Program-made: the position numbers and the translations under genes
Shown: one piece after another, positions 52,164 through 60,920 of the stretch
Layout: the number at the start of each line of letters is the position of its first letter
Position numbering within the stretch: position 1 is the first letter of the stretch
Notes under the pieces: generated by a model
What the model was told of the DNA's origin: nothing
The model's database searches: none
What the model saw: the letters and a program-made list of their open reading frames with translations, nothing else
Source of the DNA: Akkermansiaceae bacterium
GTDB taxonomy: Bacteria > Verrucomicrobiota > Verrucomicrobiia > Verrucomicrobiales > DEV007
Reading direction: 5' to 3'
Length of the DNA: 64,000 nt
Assembly: GCA_024233005.1 (NCBI GenBank)
Contig: JACKQE010000002.1
Coordinates: forward strand, 558,001-622,000

Positions 52164-53699
52164 TCAGTGCAGTTCCTTGCCCTTGGTCTCCGGGGAGAAC
52201 CAGATCAGGACCATGCCGATGACATAGACGCAGGAGAGCACCGAATAGGCGTTGGCCTCCGACTGCATGATGGGCACCCCGTCGTGGGCGAACAGCTTGG
52301 TCAAACTGCCCAGCTGGAGGGCGCCGATCGCCGCGATGAGGCGGCCGAAATTGAAGCAGAATCCCTGTCCGGTGGCGCGCACGCTCGTCGGGAACAGTTC
52401 CGGGAAATAGAGGGGGAAAAATCCGTAAAAGGACGCCGTGAGCCCGCCGAGGAGGAACGCCTTGAGCATGAATCCGGAGGGAATGCTGTCCCCGGTGAAG
52501 GGATGGCTCGTCTGGAAAAACACCAGCGCGATGGCGAGGCTGACGACGCAGAGCAGGGTGTAGGTGACGCGGCGCCCCAGCCGGTCGGCGATGAACGGGG
52601 CCACCAGCGAGGCCAGGATCGCGCCGAACGCCGTCGCGATGACGACATACTCGATGACCGGGATCACCGTGCCCTGGGGGGCCAGACCGGATGACCATTT
52701 GGCGGCCTGCTGGGCCGAGCCCCAGGTGCCGAGGAGCGCCACCGCGGCGAGACCCGCGCCGAGCAGCAGGTTCCTCTGGTTGGTCGACCGCTCCGTCGCG
52801 AGGAGGCTGCCTGAGGCCAGCGCCCGGGACATGTATTGCTGGATCGGGTGCAGGTAGCCCCAGAGCGCGATCGCCAGTCCCACCAGGGTGAGCAGACCGG
52901 CGAGCCAGACATTGATCGTCACCATCGGGGACCAGATGTAGATGATCCCCATCGCGGCGACACAGGCCAGAACCACCCCTCCCAGATCGAGCGTGGCCCA
53001 GTGCGAGGTCCCCCCCGATTTCTTTTCCGCCTCCCATTTGTGGGATTCGGGGACGAAAACGAGGATGAAGAAATTGATCAGGGCCGGGAGCGCCCCGCTC
53101 ACCGCGAGGAACCGCCAGGCGCGGTTGTGGAGCAGGAAATCGGTGCTTTCCTGGCCCAGTCCGATACTCCCCAGCGCGTGGCCCACCGCCTCGAGGCTGG
53201 CATTGAGATACAGGCTGAGGATGCCGGTGAGGAGGAAGCCGATGTTGGACGCCGCCCCGATCATCCCGGCGATCCAGGCCCGGTTCCGCCCGGCCCAGAT
53301 TTCGTTGACCAGGGCGACTCCGAGCGACCATTCCCCGCCCATGCCGAGCGAGGCGATAAAGCGCAGTCCGGCGAACTGCCAGGCCTGGGTGACAAAGGCG
53401 CAGAGGCCGGTGAAAATGGCGTAGGTGAAAATCGCCAGGGTCATCGCCTTGACCCGCCCCATCTTGTCCCCCAGCCAGCCGAAGAGCACCCCGCCGGTGG
53501 CGGCCCCGACGAGGAAGACCGCGATGATCACGGTGAACCACTGCCCTTGGACGATCGGCGTGGCTCCCGGCAGGAGGTCCTGCAGGGCCGGCTTCCCGAT
53601 CAGCGGGAACAGCCCCATTTCAAAACCGTCGAAGAGCCAGCCAAGAAAGGCGGCCACCAGTGCGGCGACAGCGCCTTTGGAGGGGGATTTGGGATTCAT
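52164..53699 (-). CDS. MFS transporter (sugar/carboxylate type)
   Basis: A 511-residue major facilitator starting at MNPKSPSKG. Twelve helices are visible, with the loop 2-3 motif GWLGDKMGRVKAMTLAIFTY, the loop 4-5 motif LRFIASLGMGGEWSLGVALV and its second-half counterpart ADRLGRRVTYTLLCVVSLAI. The WLFDGFEMGLF start of helix 1 and GMGGEW are typical of the sialate/aromatic-acid MFS group (SHS family). A polar insert lies at about 185-240. The substrate is not determinable. It stands alone between the PSD1 gene and the isochorismatase-like gene, with no regulator beside it. Confidence 0.9.
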   Translation of the reverse strand: MNPKSPSKGAVAALVAAFLGWLFDGFEMGLFPLIGKPALQDLLPGATPIVQGQWFTVIIAVFLVGAATGGVLFGWLGDKMGRVKAMTLAIFTYAIFTGLCAFVTQAWQFAGLRFIASLGMGGEWSLGVALVNEIWAGRNRAWIAGMIGAASNIGFLLTGILSLYLNASLEAVGHALGSIGLGQESTDFLLHNRAWRFLAVSGALPALINFFILVFVPESHKWEAEKKSGGTSHWATLDLGGVVLACVAAMGIIYIWSPMVTINVWLAGLLTLVGLAIALWGYLHPIQQYMSRALASGSLLATERSTNQRNLLLGAGLAAVALLGTWGSAQQAAKWSSGLAPQGTVIPVIEYVVIATAFGAILASLVAPFIADRLGRRVTYTLLCVVSLAIALVFFQTSHPFTGDSIPSGFMLKAFLLGGLTASFYGFFPLYFPELFPTSVRATGQGFCFNFGRLIAAIGALQLGSLTKLFAHDGVPIMQSEANAYSVLSCVYVIGMVLIWFSPETKGKELH

Positions 53700-53837
53700 G
53701 GAGTCGGGGGCTGGAGTGGGATGCGGTGTCGGGGTGCGGGGCGCCGACCGGTGGGAAGTCCCCACCCGGACCGGGCGCCTGATCCCCGGATAAAGCCCCG
53801 TTTGGTCCGGTGTGTCAAAACAAAACGACCCGCGCGA

Positions 53838-54731
53838 TCACTGCCGGGTGTCTTCGGCGAAGCGGAACGGGGTTCCCCCGGTGAGGTCCGCGCTGGTGCA
53901 GGAGGGGCACCAGTGCCGCTCCACGTGGGCGATCATGAGGTCGGTCCCGGTGAAATGATCCACCCCCGGCGGGCGTTCCGGGTTGTACATGGTGTCGGTC
54001 AGATCCCGCAGCAAAACCACCTTTTTCCCGAGGGCCACCATCTGGCGGATCGCGAAGGGCCGGCCGAGGACGCACATGTTGAGGTGGACCCCGCAGAGGA
54101 TCACGTGGTCAATGCCCCGCGCCGCCAGCAGATTGTAGGTTTCCTGGCCGTTGTCGGTCACGGCGTCCCCCGGCGCCATCTCGATGGTGGCGATCTGCCG
54201 GGTCCAGGGGGTGCGGATCTCGCATTTCGTCCCGCGGCAGCTGCAGCCCATGTCGGAGTCATCGATCGGGAGCACGGATTCCCGCTTCGGGTCTGTCCAG
54301 CACCAGGCCGTTCCCCAGCGCTCGGTGGTCGCGAGGGGCACCGGGGGCTTGGCGAAGGGGGCGGACCGGGCCAGCTGCCGCTGCGGGGTGCCCTCGTAAA
54401 AATCCGTGCAGGTGCTCGGGGCGTGAAGGATGAAGACGCCGCGGCGGCGGGCCTCGGCGACCACCGCGTTGAGCGGCCCCGCCATCTCCGCGACCCGGCG
54501 CTCGGCGGAGCGGCACCAGTGGTGGTCCCACATGTCGCAGACGATCAGGACGGTCCGCTTCGGATCCCACGCGACGGTCTTTTCCACCGCCGCCGCGGCG
54601 GGATCTTTCGGGAGGGACCGCAGGTGGAGCGTCAGCGGGGCTCCGTCGGTGGATTGGGCCGGTGCGGGCGTGGAAGGGGCAAGGACCATGAGAAACAAGG
54701 AACACAGGGGGGGCAGGACGGAATGTTTCAT
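53838..54731 (-). CDS. Secreted isochorismatase-like cysteine hydrolase
   Basis: A 297-residue protein with a signal peptide (ending near TPAPA). It has the isochorismatase-like fold: VLIVCDMWDHHWC with the catalytic-type Asp66, FILHAPSTCTDFYEG, and Cys220 in GVHLNMCVLGRPFAIRQM as the nucleophile, followed by VVLLRDLTDTMYNPE. Related enzymes hydrolyse N-carbamoyl compounds, nicotinamide or isochorismate. An extra Cys-rich insert (DSDMGCSCRGTKCEIRTP) is unusual. The export signal makes a periplasmic role likely. Substrate unknown. Confidence 0.87.
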   Translation of the reverse strand: MKHSVLPPLCSLFLMVLAPSTPAPAQSTDGAPLTLHLRSLPKDPAAAAVEKTVAWDPKRTVLIVCDMWDHHWCRSAERRVAEMAGPLNAVVAEARRRGVFILHAPSTCTDFYEGTPQRQLARSAPFAKPPVPLATTERWGTAWCWTDPKRESVLPIDDSDMGCSCRGTKCEIRTPWTRQIATIEMAPGDAVTDNGQETYNLLAARGIDHVILCGVHLNMCVLGRPFAIRQMVALGKKVVLLRDLTDTMYNPERPPGVDHFTGTDLMIAHVERHWCPSCTSADLTGGTPFRFAEDTRQ

Positions 54732-54889
54732 GCCCCGCAGGGTAACACGTCGCCCGGGCCGGGCGCCAGAACGGGATTGCGCTGCCCGGGGGCGGTTTTT
54801 TTTTCGCCTTCGGCAAAATTGGGGTGAATAAATCGGTCCTGGAAAGAGTATAAAAGAAGACCATCGGTATTCTTTTCCGGTTTCCCTGC

Positions 54890-56794
54890 ATGAATTCTCG
54901 TCCGCTGCTCGCCGCCGTCCTCGTGTTCCTCTCCGCCCTGCCGCTCGGTGCCGCCGAGCGGGTCGCCCTCGTGATCGGGAACGACGCCTACCCCGACGCG
55001 GTCGATCCCGCCACCGGTCGGGCCCGCCCGGTGAAACTGGACAACTGCGTCAATGACGCGACCGCCGTGCGGGACATGCTGCGCGACCAGCTCGGGTTTC
55101 CGGCTGAGGGCATCATCTTCGGGCAGGACCTGACCCGGACCCAGATCTACCAGAAATTGGAGGCCTTTAAGAAAGCCGCCGCCGGGTCCGAAATGGCCCT
55201 CGTCTTCTACGCCGGGCATGGCATGGAGAGCCTCGACGGACGGGAGAATTTCATCATCCCGGTCGATGCCGACCTCGTCGGGGCGGGGGAGTCCGAAGCG
55301 CTGCTGCGGGGCACCGCGGTGAATCTGACGGAGGTTCTCGGCTACGTCACCAAGGCCACCGGCGGGCCCAAGGTGGTGCTGCTGGACTGCTGCCGCGACC
55401 GCCCGGCGAAGCGGACCGCGACCGGCAAGGTCGCCGAGGGCGGGGGCCTGGCGCAGTTGCCGGAGGACCAGATCCCGGCGGACACGCTGATCCTGCTGGC
55501 CGCCGCGCCGAACAAGCAGGCCAGTGACGGGCGGGGCCACGGGCCCTTCACGGCGGCGCTGCTGGCGAATCTCCCGGCGCGGGGGCAGAATCTCCTCGAC
55601 GCCTTTTTCAAGGTGAGCGACGCGGTCCAGGAGGCGACGGGGAAACAGCAGATCCCCTGGCTGAAGTTCGACGGGTCGGGGACGATCTTCCGGCAGAGCG
55701 CTCTGGTGACGGGAAACGCGCCGGTCGCGGCGACCCCGGCGCCGGGGATGAACACGGCGGAACTGGCGGCGCGGGATCGTCAGATCGAGGAATTAAAAGC
55801 GCAGATCGCGAAGATGGCGCGGGAGAGCACGGGCCGGGCCGACCAGGCGGCGGAGCTGGCGGTGGTGAAAGAGCAGCTCACGGCGATCCAGGAACAGATC
55901 CAAAGCAAGCCGGCGGTCACGATGACCCCTTCGGCGTTTCCGGCGACGCAGCCGTCCCCTCTCCCCAATCAGTCCTCTCCCTCCTCTTCGACAGGTCTGG
56001 ATCGGGGTGCCATTGGGGACTCACGGAGCTTCGAGATCGGCGCGGGGCAGAAAGTGGTGCTGAAATACGTGCCGGGAGGGGAGTTTCTGATGGGGAGTCC
56101 GGCGGACGAGGCGGAACGGCAAGAAGCCGAGAAACAGGTGCGGGTGACGCTGAGCAGCCACTACTGGATGGGAGAGACGGAGGTGACGCAGGGGCAGTGG
56201 GAGGCGGTGATGGGAACGACGCCCGCGCAGCAGAAAGCAAAAGGAGATGCGTCTGGTGATGTGAACGGCCTTGGGGCGGATCATCCGATATATTTTGTGA
56301 GCCACGACGACGCGGAGGCGTTCATCGGGAAACTGAACGCGAAGAGCCAGCCGGGGTCCGGGTGGCGGTGGGCGTTGCCGAGCGAGGCGCAGTGGGAGCG
56401 GGCGTGCCGCGGGGGGACGGAGACGGTGTTCAGTTTTGGGAACAGTCTGGACAGCACGCAGGCAAACTTCGACGGGAACAATCCCTATGGCAATGGGAAG
56501 AAGGGGCCGTATTTGGAGAAGACGGCGGCGGTGAAGTCCTACGCTGCCAACGCCTACGGGCTGTATGACATGCACGGCAATGTGTGGGAGTGGTGTTCGG
56601 ACTGGTATGGGGAAATGATCCCCGGCGGCGTGGATCCCCAAGGAGCTAAGACGGGCTCCTTCCGCGTGTTCCGTGGCGGGTCGTGGGCCAGCCTCGGCAG
56701 GAACTGCCGGTCCGCCTACCGTTACAGGTTCACTCCGGTCCTCCGGTACTACACCGTTGGCTTCCGCTTGGTGGCAGTTCCGCAGGAGCGGTAG
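54890..56794 (+). CDS. Metacaspase-like peptidase fused to formylglycine-generating-enzyme (FGE/C-type-lectin fold) domain
   Basis: A 634-residue exported protein with a signal peptide (LAAVLVFLSALPLGAA). Residues 23-270 are a caspase-fold (peptidase C14) domain with the catalytic pair His110 (LVFYAGHGM) and Cys168 (VVLLDCCRD). A coiled-coil linker of about 45 residues (ELAARDRQIEELKAQIAKMA) and a Ser/Pro-rich stretch follow. Residues about 385-630 are an FGE/SUMF1-type domain (VPGGEFLMGSP, GETEVTQGQWEAVMG, ALPSEAQWERACRGG, MHGNVWEWCSDWYG, FRGGSW, GFRLV). It probably binds a ligand rather than modifying sulfatases. The last ~40 residues have the residue and codon pattern of a diversity-generating retroelement variable repeat. 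Confidence 0.9.
   Translation: MNSRPLLAAVLVFLSALPLGAAERVALVIGNDAYPDAVDPATGRARPVKLDNCVNDATAVRDMLRDQLGFPAEGIIFGQDLTRTQIYQKLEAFKKAAAGSEMALVFYAGHGMESLDGRENFIIPVDADLVGAGESEALLRGTAVNLTEVLGYVTKATGGPKVVLLDCCRDRPAKRTATGKVAEGGGLAQLPEDQIPADTLILLAAAPNKQASDGRGHGPFTAALLANLPARGQNLLDAFFKVSDAVQEATGKQQIPWLKFDGSGTIFRQSALVTGNAPVAATPAPGMNTAELAARDRQIEELKAQIAKMARESTGRADQAAELAVVKEQLTAIQEQIQSKPAVTMTPSAFPATQPSPLPNQSSPSSSTGLDRGAIGDSRSFEIGAGQKVVLKYVPGGEFLMGSPADEAERQEAEKQVRVTLSSHYWMGETEVTQGQWEAVMGTTPAQQKAKGDASGDVNGLGADHPIYFVSHDDAEAFIGKLNAKSQPGSGWRWALPSEAQWERACRGGTETVFSFGNSLDSTQANFDGNNPYGNGKKGPYLEKTAAVKSYAANAYGLYDMHGNVWEWCSDWYGEMIPGGVDPQGAKTGSFRVFRGGSWASLGRNCRSAYRYRFTPVLRYYTVGFRLVAVPQER
56660..56775 (+). other. Candidate diversity-generating retroelement variable repeat (VR)
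   Basis: The final stretch of the caspase-FGE gene, covering residues 591-628, begins FRVFRGGSW and ends VGFRLV. Twelve codons at positions that are variable in known DGR targets of this fold (residues 594, 600-602, 610, 612, 614, 617, 618, 620-622) all end in C (TTC, GCC, AGC, CTC, TAC, TAC, TTC, GTC, CTC, TAC, TAC, ACC). That is what replacement of AAC codons of a template repeat would give. The codons just upstream favour G at the third position instead. A GC-rich end with CCGC/GCGG pairing follows the stop. No template repeat or reverse transcriptase lies in the window, so this is an inference. Confidence 0.5.
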
Positions 56795-56912
56795 GAGCGG
56801 AGCCGCCGCGAAGAGAAGCGAGGGACGAGCGGAACGCAGGGCGGCGACGGGCCTTTCGTCTGGGACCGTCCGCTCGGCGGGCCCAAAGCCTCTTCCAGTC
56901 CCATGCCTGCGG

Positions 56913-58343
56913 TCAGGCCAGGATCGGGCGCACCACTTCGCCGTGGACGTCGGTGAGGCGGAATTCGCGGCCCTGGTATTTGAAGGTGAGCCGCTCGTGG
57001 TCGAGCCCGAGGAGATGCAGGATCGTGGCATTGACGTCGTGCACGTGCACCGGATGCTCCACCGGGCTGAAGCCGAAGTCATCGGTCCGCCCGTGGGTGA
57101 CCCCGCCCTTGACCCCGCCGCCCGCCATCCAGAGCGTGTAGGCGTCCTTGTGGTGGTCCCGGCCCGGGTTGGTGGCCTTGCCGTCGCCGTTGATGCCCTG
57201 CTGGAGCGGGGTCCGGCCGAACTCGGATCCCCACACGATGAGGGTGTCGTCGAGGAGGCTGCGCTGCTTCAGGTCGAGGATCAGGGCGGTCATGGCCTGG
57301 TCAATGTCGCGGCATTTTTTGGGGAGACTGGTTTTCAGGCTGGCATGGTGGTCCCAGTCGGCGTCGTAGAGCTCCACCACCCGGACCCCGCGCTCGATGA
57401 GGCGCCGGGCGAGGAGACAGTTGTTGGCGAAGGAAGGCGCGCCGGGGGTGGCTCCGTAGAGATCGAGGAGGCCGCGGGGCTCGCGGGAGAGGTCGGCCAG
57501 CTCGGGAACGCTGGTCTGCATCCGGGCCGCCATCTCATACTGGCTGATCCGGGTCGCGATCTCCGGATCTCCGACGTCGGCGAGGTGCTGTTCGTTGAGC
57601 CGGCGGACGGCGTCATAGACCCGGCGGCGGTCGGCGGGGGTGTTGCCGGCGGGATTGCTCAGAAACAGCACCGGATCGCCGCTGGAGCGGAACTGGATGC
57701 CCTGATGGACGCTGGGGAGGAAGCCGTTCTGCCAGAGCGAGGTCCCGGCGCCGCCAAGCGGACCGGAAAGCATCACCACATAGGCCGGGAGATCGCGGTT
57801 TTCCGAGCCGAGACCGTAGGTGACCCAGGAGCCGAGGCTGGGGCGTCCCCCGCGTCCGAAGCCGGTGTGGAGGAACATCTGGGCCGGCGCGTGGTTGATC
57901 TCCTCGGTGTGGACCGTTTTCAGCAGCGCGATCTCGTCAGCCACGGTGGCGAGATGGGGCAGCAGTTCCGACATTTCCTGGCCGCTCTGGCCGTGCCGGG
58001 CAAAGGAGAAGGGGCTCCCGCTGAGGTTCATCTTCCCCCCGATGAAGGCGAAGCGGCGGCCTTTGAGGAGCGACTCGGGGCATTCCTGCCCGTCGCGGCG
58101 GTTCAGTTCCGGTTTGTGGTCGAAGAGATCGAGCTGCGAGGGCGCCCCGATCATGTGGAGGTAGATGACCCGCTTGGCCCGGGGCCGGAACATCGGCGGG
58201 CGGTCCGCGAGCGCTCCGGCGGGTGCGGCGGAGCAGGTGTCCTCGCGGAGCAGCGTGGCCAGGGCGACCGCGCCGAGATTCAATCCGCCGCGTTGCAGAA
58301 AGTGGCGCCGGGAGACCCCGCAGGTTGGCTGGAGTTCCCTCAT
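56913..58343 (-). CDS. DUF1501 protein, Tat-exported
   Basis: A 476-residue DUF1501 (sulfatase-like fold) protein starting at MRELQPTCG; the frame extends to 58415 but that part lies before the Tat signal. The signal SRRHFLQRGGLNLGAVALAT carries the twin arginine. Motifs include IYLHMIGAPSQLDLFDHKPE, MLSGPLGGAGTSLWQNGFLP, VVELYDADWDHHASLKTSLP and VWGSEFGRTPLQQGINGDGK. The family resembles alkaline-phosphatase-fold hydrolases but its reaction is unknown. It is normally next to a PSD1 gene; here the caspase, hydrolase and MFS genes lie between them. Confidence 0.92.
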   Translation of the reverse strand: MRELQPTCGVSRRHFLQRGGLNLGAVALATLLREDTCSAAPAGALADRPPMFRPRAKRVIYLHMIGAPSQLDLFDHKPELNRRDGQECPESLLKGRRFAFIGGKMNLSGSPFSFARHGQSGQEMSELLPHLATVADEIALLKTVHTEEINHAPAQMFLHTGFGRGGRPSLGSWVTYGLGSENRDLPAYVVMLSGPLGGAGTSLWQNGFLPSVHQGIQFRSSGDPVLFLSNPAGNTPADRRRVYDAVRRLNEQHLADVGDPEIATRISQYEMAARMQTSVPELADLSREPRGLLDLYGATPGAPSFANNCLLARRLIERGVRVVELYDADWDHHASLKTSLPKKCRDIDQAMTALILDLKQRSLLDDTLIVWGSEFGRTPLQQGINGDGKATNPGRDHHKDAYTLWMAGGGVKGGVTHGRTDDFGFSPVEHPVHVHDVNATILHLLGLDHERLTFKYQGREFRLTDVHGEVVRPILA

Positions 58344-58428
58344 GCTCCGGTCCGGAGGCGAAGAACAGGTGGGCCGCGGCGGGAGCATGAGATCGCTCCC
58401 GCCACGGCCGGTCATTGAGGAACAGGGA

Positions 58429-58923
58429 TTACTGGATGCTGCCGTTGAAGCCGGCCTTGTTGAGGGCGGCGGCGAGTTCCTTGGTGCTGAAGTCGCCCTC
58501 CACGGTGAAGGTTTTCACGCCTTTGGCGGCGGTGTGGGTGGTGACCCCGGAGACGCCCTTGACGGCTTTTTCGACGGCGGTGACGCATTTGCCGCAGCAG
58601 AGGTGCACGCCGCCGACGGTGGCGGACTTGACCTTGGCATCGGTCACGGCGGGAGCGGTGGCGCCCTCTCCGTAGTAGCCGCCCTCGACCAGACTGGCGA
58701 CCGCTTTCTTGGCGTCGGCCTCGTTCTTCGCGGTGATGGTCACGGTGGTGCCATCGGTCACGGCCGAGGCGCCGGCCACTTTGGCGACGGCGGCTTCAAT
58801 GCCCTTGACGCAGCTTTTGCAGCAGTTGTGGACACCGGAGACGGTGACGGAGGCCTCCGCGAAGGCGGAGGTGGAGAACGCCGCGGCGGCGGCGAAGACG
58901 GTGAGGAGCGTGAAGGATTTCAT
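58429..58923 (-). CDS. Periplasmic tandem HMA metal-binding protein with HxCCxxC motifs
   Basis: A 164-residue exported protein with a signal peptide (LLTVFAAAAAFSTSAFA). It carries two heavy-metal-associated (ferredoxin-like) domains, about 24-85 and 97-164, each with the site H-x-C-C-x-x-C: GVHNCCKSC (His32, Cys34, Cys35, Cys38) and GVHLCCGKC (His107, Cys109, Cys110, Cys113). This adds a His and a Cys to the usual CxxC copper site. Export suggests a periplasmic metal scavenger or chaperone. It lies 86 bp after the DUF1501 start on the same strand; no metal ATPase is adjacent. Confidence 0.87.
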   Translation of the reverse strand: MKSFTLLTVFAAAAAFSTSAFAEASVTVSGVHNCCKSCVKGIEAAVAKVAGASAVTDGTTVTITAKNEADAKKAVASLVEGGYYGEGATAPAVTDAKVKSATVGGVHLCCGKCVTAVEKAVKGVSGVTTHTAAKGVKTFTVEGDFSTKELAAALNKAGFNGSIQ

Positions 58924-58987
58924 GGTTTCAAATTAACACCGGCTAGGCAAGGGGGTGTTGGAAATGAAAAGACGGCATTGCGTGACC

Positions 58988-60109
58988 TCAGGCCCGTTTT
59001 CCGGCCTCCAAGGCGTTGCTGATCATGAGGAATTCGTTCACATTCTCCGAGGTCAGCAGGCCGACGAGACGCCCTCCCTCGACCACCGGCACGAGCGAGT
59101 GACGGCCGGCGGTCATCTCCGGTAGGACCGTGAGGAGCAGATCGCCCGGTCCGGCGGTGAAAAAATCACGCGACATCACCGCCTCCACCGACGCGTCGGC
59201 CGCCCCCTGGCTGAGGGCCTCGAGCATCCGGGTCCGGGTCAGCAGTCCGACCGGGGAGCCCCCGAGAACCACGGGAAAGTCCTGCTGGGAGCCGTCGAGC
59301 ACGAGACGGACCGCGCTGGTGACGGTGTCACCGGTCCCGAGGGCGTGGAATTCCCGGAGCATCGCCCGGGCCACGGTGACGCCGGAGAGGCGGGATTCCG
59401 TCTCCACCATCGAGGCCTCGCCGGCCGCGCCGAACCAGACAAAGAAAGCGATCACGACCAGCATCGGCTGGGGAAGGAACAGGCCGGCGAATCCGAACCC
59501 GAGGGCCACGACCTGACCCACCCGGGCGGCGATCCGGGTGGCCTCGACCGGATCGAGCCGCATCGCGAGGATGGCGCGGAGGACCCGGCCGCCGTCCATT
59601 GGAAAGGCCGGCAGGAGATTGAAAACGGCGAGAAAGAGATTGGTCGCGAGGACCCGTTGCAGGAACGGACCCTGGGTGGCGCCGACCTCTTCCAAGGGAT
59701 GCCAACTCGCCGTCAGGGTCAGTCCGGCCGCGATGAGCAGGGCGATGACCACATTCACCGCCGGTCCGGCGAGGGCGACCCAGAGTTCGTGCCAGGGATG
59801 GCGGGGCATCCGCTCGAGGCGGGCGATCCCACCGATGGGATAGAGGGTGATGTCCCGGGTGGTGATGCCGTAGTGCCGGGCCATCAGGGCATGTCCGTAT
59901 TCATGGAGCACGACGCAAAAAAAGAGCGTCACGATGAAGCCCACGCCCTCCAGCACCGCGAGGGCATTGTGGGAGATCGTCCAGTGGGTGAATCCAATGA
60001 AGACCAGCAGAATGAGGAAAGTGCCGTGGAGGTAGACATCAATGCCGAGGAACCGGCCAAGACGGAGATTCCACGCGCTGCGGCGCTGGGGCGGGGGAGG
60101 AGGATTCAT
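58988..60109 (-). CDS. Site-2 protease family metalloprotease with CBS domains
   Basis: A 373-residue membrane protease starting at MNPPPPPQRR; the frame extends to 60247 but this start precedes the first family helix. Zinc-site motif HEYGH (His69, Glu70, His73) and the second motif NLLPAFPMDGGRVLRA are typical of group III site-2 proteases with C-terminal CBS pairs (about 240-370: VARAMLREFHALGTGDTV; VEAVMSRDFFTAGPGDLLL). These cut membrane proteins inside the bilayer; CBS domains may sense adenosine nucleotides. The substrate is unknown. Divergent from the ribosomal gene with 251 bp between. Confidence 0.92.
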   Translation of the reverse strand: MNPPPPPQRRSAWNLRLGRFLGIDVYLHGTFLILLVFIGFTHWTISHNALAVLEGVGFIVTLFFCVVLHEYGHALMARHYGITTRDITLYPIGGIARLERMPRHPWHELWVALAGPAVNVVIALLIAAGLTLTASWHPLEEVGATQGPFLQRVLATNLFLAVFNLLPAFPMDGGRVLRAILAMRLDPVEATRIAARVGQVVALGFGFAGLFLPQPMLVVIAFFVWFGAAGEASMVETESRLSGVTVARAMLREFHALGTGDTVTSAVRLVLDGSQQDFPVVLGGSPVGLLTRTRMLEALSQGAADASVEAVMSRDFFTAGPGDLLLTVLPEMTAGRHSLVPVVEGGRLVGLLTSENVNEFLMISNALEAGKRA

Positions 60110-60360
60110 CGGGGAGCGGGCAATCGGGGCGGGGAAGGGGGTGGCTGTGGAGAGGAGGGAACGGCCTCGCAATTGACAGAGAAGACGGAGAACAGGCCAC
60201 CGGCCTTTCACCGATTTGGCGGGAGCAGGCAGGCAGATGCCCCTCACTACAGCACAGAAGCCCGGGGATGGAAAGGTTCCACTTGATTTTCACTCGGGAG
60301 GAGCTACTCAGTCTCCCTTCCACCAGAAATTGCGAAATTTAACGAAGAGAAAAGACACCG

Positions 60361-60600
60361 ATGGTCAAGATCAGAATGCGCCGTGAAGGCACCAAAGACC
60401 GGCCCTACTACCGCATGGTGGTGGCCGACCAGCGCGCCCGTCGTGACGGGCGTTACATCGAGCAGCTCGGCACTTACGATCCGCTCAAAGACGGCGAAAA
60501 CTGGCAGGTCGATCTTGCCAAAGCCGACGAATGGATCAGCAAAGGCGCCCAGCCTTCCGAAACGGTCGCCAGCATTCTCCGCAAAGCCCGCCGCGCCTGA
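60361..60600 (+). CDS. rpsP: 30S ribosomal protein S16
   Basis: A 79-residue S16, a protein of the small ribosomal subunit. MVKIRMRREGTKDRPYYRMV, VVADQRARRDGRYIEQLGTY and DPLKDGENWQVDLAKADEWI match the family over its whole length. It starts a small operon with the KH protein gene, 7 bp downstream; the usual rimM, trmD and rplS genes do not follow. Confidence 0.97.
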   Translation: MVKIRMRREGTKDRPYYRMVVADQRARRDGRYIEQLGTYDPLKDGENWQVDLAKADEWISKGAQPSETVASILRKARRA

Positions 60601-60607
60601 TTCTGGC

Positions 60608-60871
60608 ATGGAAGCCCCCCTCGCCATTCAGGAATTCCTCGAATACGTGGTGGCGCAGCTCATCCAGCACCCGGAAAACGCCGGCGTGCTGCATCGGTTC
60701 GAAGGGGATCGGCATGAATTCCGCATCCGGCTCCACCCCGAGGACATCGGGCGGGTCATCGGCAAGAATGGCAGCACCATCTCCGCGATCCGGAGTCTGG
60801 TGACGGCGGCGGCGATGAAAAACCACCTCAGGGTCGACGTGGAAATCGAAGACCGCGGGGACCGCCGCTGA
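60608..60871 (+). CDS. khpA: KH-domain RNA-binding protein (KhpA family)
   Basis: An 87-residue single type II KH domain. The GxxG loop is in DIGRVIGKNGSTISAIRSLV, with FLEYVVAQLIQHPENAGVLH before it. KhpA-like proteins bind RNA and, in Firmicutes, act with KhpB in cell-envelope control. The gene lies 7 bp after rpsP in the same direction, the order found in many bacteria. Length and motif match the family. Confidence 0.93.
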   Translation: MEAPLAIQEFLEYVVAQLIQHPENAGVLHRFEGDRHEFRIRLHPEDIGRVIGKNGSTISAIRSLVTAAAMKNHLRVDVEIEDRGDRR

Positions 60872-60920
60872 CCCGGAACAGGGGGAGCGCCAGCCGCTCT
60901 CCCGGTGAGCCCTCCGGGCC

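Noticed and set aside
50469..52694. 741-residue open frame on the plus strand
   Set aside because: It lies opposite the PSD1 gene, which has a signal peptide, haem motif and DUF1549/DUF1553 domains; the plus frame is Gly/Val-rich without motifs.
52836..54827. 663-residue open frame on the plus strand
   Set aside because: It crosses the opposite strands of the MFS and isochorismatase-like genes and their spacer, with a composition of Arg/Gly/Pro typical of shadow frames.
56795..56912. Template repeat or reverse transcriptase for the candidate variable repeat
   Set aside because: The short downstream spacer has no A-rich copy of the repeat, and no frame in the window has reverse transcriptase motifs (such as YxDD).
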